From contig CM060733.1 of the NCBI GenBank assembly GCA_030704615.1, positions 8,804,001 to 8,868,000 on the forward strand: a DNA stretch of 64,000 bases, written 5' to 3'. Shown piece after piece: positions 60,908-64,000 of this stretch. The position numbers were made by a program, and so were the translations under genes. The stretch is from Takakia lepidozioides (taxonomy: Eukaryota > Streptophyta > Takakiopsida > Takakiales > Takakiaceae). The notes under the pieces were generated by a model, which had not been told where the DNA came from, made no database searches, and saw nothing but the letters and a program-made list of their open reading frames with translations. Each line of letters begins with the position of its first letter. Position 1 is the stretch's first letter.

Positions 60908-63484
60908 ATGGCAGGAACGACGAAGATGATGCTTCAAAGGCAAACTCCGGCAGCTCTCTACGCTCGACTTTCAATGGACTCTCTCACACACCACAGCATT
61001 CAATCGGCAACAGTGAGCACCGGTGGGCGTGAGGAAATTAGTATGAGGACCTCGCGGCTCCACTATTATGTCCAAACTTCGCTCGAGGTAATTGAGCTTA
61101 TAGTTTGTTGGAAGGGAGGTCATCTTTCACTAATAGCTCCCATAGCAATTACCTAACATGAGGACTTACAGTGAGTCTGGGAGAAATGAAATGAAATGAT
61201 ACTTAAAAACGTCCGCCGAAAGCTCAAAGAGCTTATGGGACAAGAGGAAGAAAGAAACAAGAAAGAGAGGATTGTCTAAGAGTCGCGGTTTCACAGGTAC
61301 GCTGCCAAGAGAGAGATAAAAAATTGACAAAACTTCAAATTGATGGAGTTAGTGAGAATGTGCGGTTGGGCGAGCGTTGTTTTGTTGAGTATGCTTTAAA
61401 GGTCACTCCTAGGGAAGGAAACAACGCGCTCATCAGACTATGCTGTTTTATCTTATTGCAAAAGACTGGAAAATAGATGCTTCGTGAGAGAAAGAGCATG
61501 TGGCATCACCCCTGTGGTGTAAAGATCTGAATATTTGCTTAAAGATTCCATTGATCAACAAAGTTCCTTCCACCTCAATTGAATAGTGGTATTTTTCCTG
61601 TCTTACAGCGTGAATTACTGAGAGGCTCGAGGGTGCAGTGGACTTGGCAGCTGTTGCAATGCAGACAAAGGAAACAGAGGACCTGTATTCAAATGACTAT
61701 GCTCGATGAAAGACCGCTTGGGACAAGGGCTCCTGCAATTGCAACCCCAAGCAAGGCCCTGGTAAGCCAATGTTCTCTTCCTGGTACTTTGTGGGGCGAG
61801 GGAGGTTTCCTTTGCAGGTAGGACTCGAGTTGTTCAGACAATTTGTAATGAAAGGAAAATAAAGTCATACAGAGTGCTGTAAGGACTGATCGTCGATCTC
61901 AGACTTAATGGCATAATGTTCAATCCAGGCCAAAGAGAGGAAAAGCAAAAACCCATAAAGGACTGGTCAGCAAGCACAACCACCGACAGAGAAGAAAAAT
62001 TTATTACTTCCATTGGAGGCCATGAGAGAGATGAAATGGGTCTTTATAACATCCGTGGAAAGCTCAAAGAGCTTATGGGACAAGAAAAAGAAAGAAACAA
62101 GAAAGAGAGAGGGGCTTTCACAAGCAGCCCAAAAGCAACTATTGCTCAAGGGATTGTCTAATTGTCAAAGTCTCATGCAGGTAAGCTGCCAAGCATTTCT
62201 GATCCTCCAAGTGACAGACCTCCGTGAGAGAGTGGGTATCACGGAAGAGAAATGAAATGAAAATGGCACTTCATAACATCTGTGGAAAGCTCGAAGAGCT
62301 TATGGGACAAAAGAAAGCAGGATACAAGACTAAGGGATTTCTTTGCATGCCCCTCTTCCTGCTCTTCTTGCTCTCATCGGCTTCTACGTCAGTGGGTTGA
62401 AGCCTCATTGGATTTTTGTGTATCGTGGGCTTCTGCAGGCTTATGAGCTTGTTCAAGGTGCTCTGGTATGGACTCTTTTCTCGCTTGTTTTCTTTCCCGC
62501 AAAGTGAAGGTCTGGATAGTTAGTGTGAGAAATGTCTCCATGATAGTAGCTGCATTTAGGCTTGTTTTCTTTCCCACAAAGTGAAGGTCTGGATAGTTAG
62601 TGTGAGAAATATCTCCATGATAGTAGCTGCATTTAGGCAGCTTGTATCTCATGTATACCTGCATCAGCCACCATGGTCTACATGGTGAAGACTCTCCAAA
62701 GAAAGCATACAGAAGGTATCCTCCAGTCAAATCATGTTGGATGAAGTACCAGCAAGCTGTTTCTTCCCTGGCTGGGTGACCCTCGATGCAACGCAAAGAA
62801 CCTTACCTTCCATTGGCAGGTGCGGTGGAGTGAGGTACGGGAAAGGGCAACACCGGAGCCCCCCACTGCAGTGCTGCTTCACGGTATTCTGGGTGGACGA
62901 CGGAATTGGGGTATATCTCTCTCGCTCTTGGTCATTGAGAAGGTCATTTCTTATTTCTTTCTCCCTTTCAACTTGTTGTTTCTACTATGCCTTTCTCTGG
63001 ACATTATAATTTTCTTCTTCTTGCTCTCTCTTTTCAATGTCTGCATGTCTATCTGCTCCACCAAAATTTCTTTCTCAGTGTACTCTCTGGGGTGCTGTCA
63101 CCCAATGGGCCACTTTAATCGACAACATATGTCCCTCACCCACTTTTTGGTTTCGCAGTACCCTTTCGTGAAATGCAAATTCATTCGTGTCACAAGTGTG
63201 AATTGCACCCATGGCAAACATTGATCTCTTCTTCACTTCTCCCTGCATTTTCCTGGAGCTCTTTCGTTTATGCAAGAGAAACTACAGAATTGAGATTTGT
63301 TTGTTGCAATCATCTAAGCAAAGACCCCTTTGTTAGTAGTTCATCTGCTGGGTTATAGAAGGACAAAGTCTAGTACTTTAGGAAACTTCCAAGTCTGTGT
63401 CAGGTTGATGCTCATGAATGTGGTGGATGGATGTGTTCAGCATCATTTGCGAAGAGACTAGCACAGGAGTTTCCTATGTGGCAG
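60908..63484 (+). CDS. ABHD11-like alpha/beta hydrolase, 5' exons, continues past the window
   Basis: Five exons splice in phase: 60908-61087, 61609-61761, 62439-62465 (a 27-base microexon, AYELVQGAL), 62820-62910 and 63441-63484. The last ends in a good donor, and the next exon (expected near FLLVDLRCHG) is not found by 64000. The first 60 residues from ATG 60908 are rich in Ser, Thr, Arg and Met and poor in acids, compatible with an organelle transit peptide. Core: VRWSEVRE, PEPPTAVLLHGILGGRRNW (oxyanion HG region) and SFAKRLAQEFPMWQ, matching the plant ABHD11-type hydrolase order. The catalytic Ser, Asp and His lie beyond the window. Substrate unknown; the family acts on esters or lipids. 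Confidence 0.85.
61170..62325 (+). repeat. Three dispersed copies of an about 80-bp repeat around hydrolase exons
   Basis: GAAAGCTCAAAGAGCTTATG and GGACAAGA recur at about 61215, 62055 and (with CTCGAAGAG) 62285. In the first two copies AAGAAAGAAACAAGAAAGAG follows. Each is preceded by a GAAATGAAATG-type run. They lie in introns of the hydrolase gene; the middle copy is open in one frame (YNIRGKLKELMGQEKERNKK), but no splice sites support it as an exon. Confidence 0.7.
62484..62637. repeat. Perfect-phase tandem duplication, period 77 bp
   Basis: CTTGTTTTCTTTCCC starts at 62484 and again at 62561. The two 77-base units differ at only two positions (CGC/CAC and GTC/ATC), so the duplication is recent. 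It lies in the intron after the hydrolase microexon. Confidence 0.92.
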
Positions 63485-63794
63485 GTAAGCTCTACTATGG
63501 ATTGTTAGGATCAAATAGACTCATAGAACTTAGACTTCTCTGTAAAAAGCCGACCTCATGAATTTGGCACCCATTGCTGGGTGACGTGTAATTATCTGAA
63601 CCAACTCATTCTGTTGCAAGATCGAGGTTGCAAGTGTCTCCAAACAGGAAGAGCCAGTGAGGGACAGGGAGTACAGCATTGTTGTTGTGGTAGTTTTATC
63701 ATACTGGTGTATCAATGTTATGTTACTAGCTCTCCTCACTACTGCTATTCGACTGTAATACTTGCTTGTATGCACAGACAGAGAGAGATATATA

Positions 63795-63945
63795 TAGATA
63801 GAGAGAGAATGTACTCGTGAGTTGTTGTTTGCTGTAGCCTTGTGGCCATAGATCCCGCGCCCCGTTAGAGAATGTACCCATAAGACTTTGTTTGCTGTAG
63901 TGTTTGTGGCCATATACCCCACGCCCAGTTGGGAAGGAAACATAG
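63795..63945 (-). repeat. Two tandem LINE-type 3' tails
   Basis: Read on the minus strand, two successive copies of the tail seen at 9890-9940: AACTGGGCGTGGGGTATATG, GCCACAAACACTACAGCAAA and GTCTTATGGGTACATTCT, then CGGGATCTATGGCCACAAGG to ACTCACGAGTACATTCTC. A TATA/GAGA simple repeat at about 63780-63810 follows. Confidence 0.7.
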
Positions 63946-64000
63946 AGAATAGGTACTACCTTTGTGAGGGGCTCAGTCCAGTAGTGTGACTTACCTTGGT

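Overview
The window is nuclear DNA from a streptophyte. I read it as a green plant or, more likely, a charophyte alga. The genes are split by many GT-AG introns, and the SNF2 remodeler, UFD1, TEY-type MAP kinase and eRF1 read like land-plant proteins. The retrotransposon load is heavy, and one Ty3/gypsy-type element carries a cytosine methyltransferase, an arrangement I remember being reported from charophytes. The species call is inference only. Nothing was computed; exon borders were read by eye from splice sites and reading phase.

Left third (1-26.4 kb): three host genes in tandem on the minus strand. They are the first four exons of a MAP kinase (727-4050; the rest lies left of the window), a UFD1 gene (5929-13138) and a large MINU/CHR12-type SWI/SNF ATPase gene (14552-26376). 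The long UFD1 intron holds a partial duplication of a UFD1 exon. That duplicate was later split by a LINE-type element with a 13-bp target-site duplication.

Middle (27.5-54.7 kb): nested retrotransposons with no host gene. Element A (LTR start TGTAAAGCC, dUTPase-like domain between protease and RT) inserted into a LINE with a 4-bp AGCT duplication. Element B (35431-47425, minus) later split A's integrase, again duplicating AGCT. Element C (48166-52760, minus), a deletion derivative of B's family, inserted downstream with a TTGC duplication. About 6.5 kb of A, with half of the LINE, is now inverted relative to the rest. Element B is the most interesting object here. It encodes Gag, protease, a full-length cytosine methyltransferase domain, RT, RNase H, integrase and a C-terminal PHD finger. 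It also carries a receptor-kinase fragment, and its ends are split direct repeats (A1...B1-A2-B2) rather than an ordinary LTR pair.

Right part (54.7-64 kb): copia and SINE fragments, a complete six-exon eRF1 gene (55341-59108, plus) whose NIKS motif reads NIKN, and the first five exons of an ABHD11-like alpha/beta hydrolase (60908 to beyond the end, plus).

The host genes are unrelated housekeeping or signalling genes: MAPK signalling, Cdc48-Ufd1 protein turnover, chromatin remodeling, translation termination and a hydrolase. I see no operon-like logic linking them.
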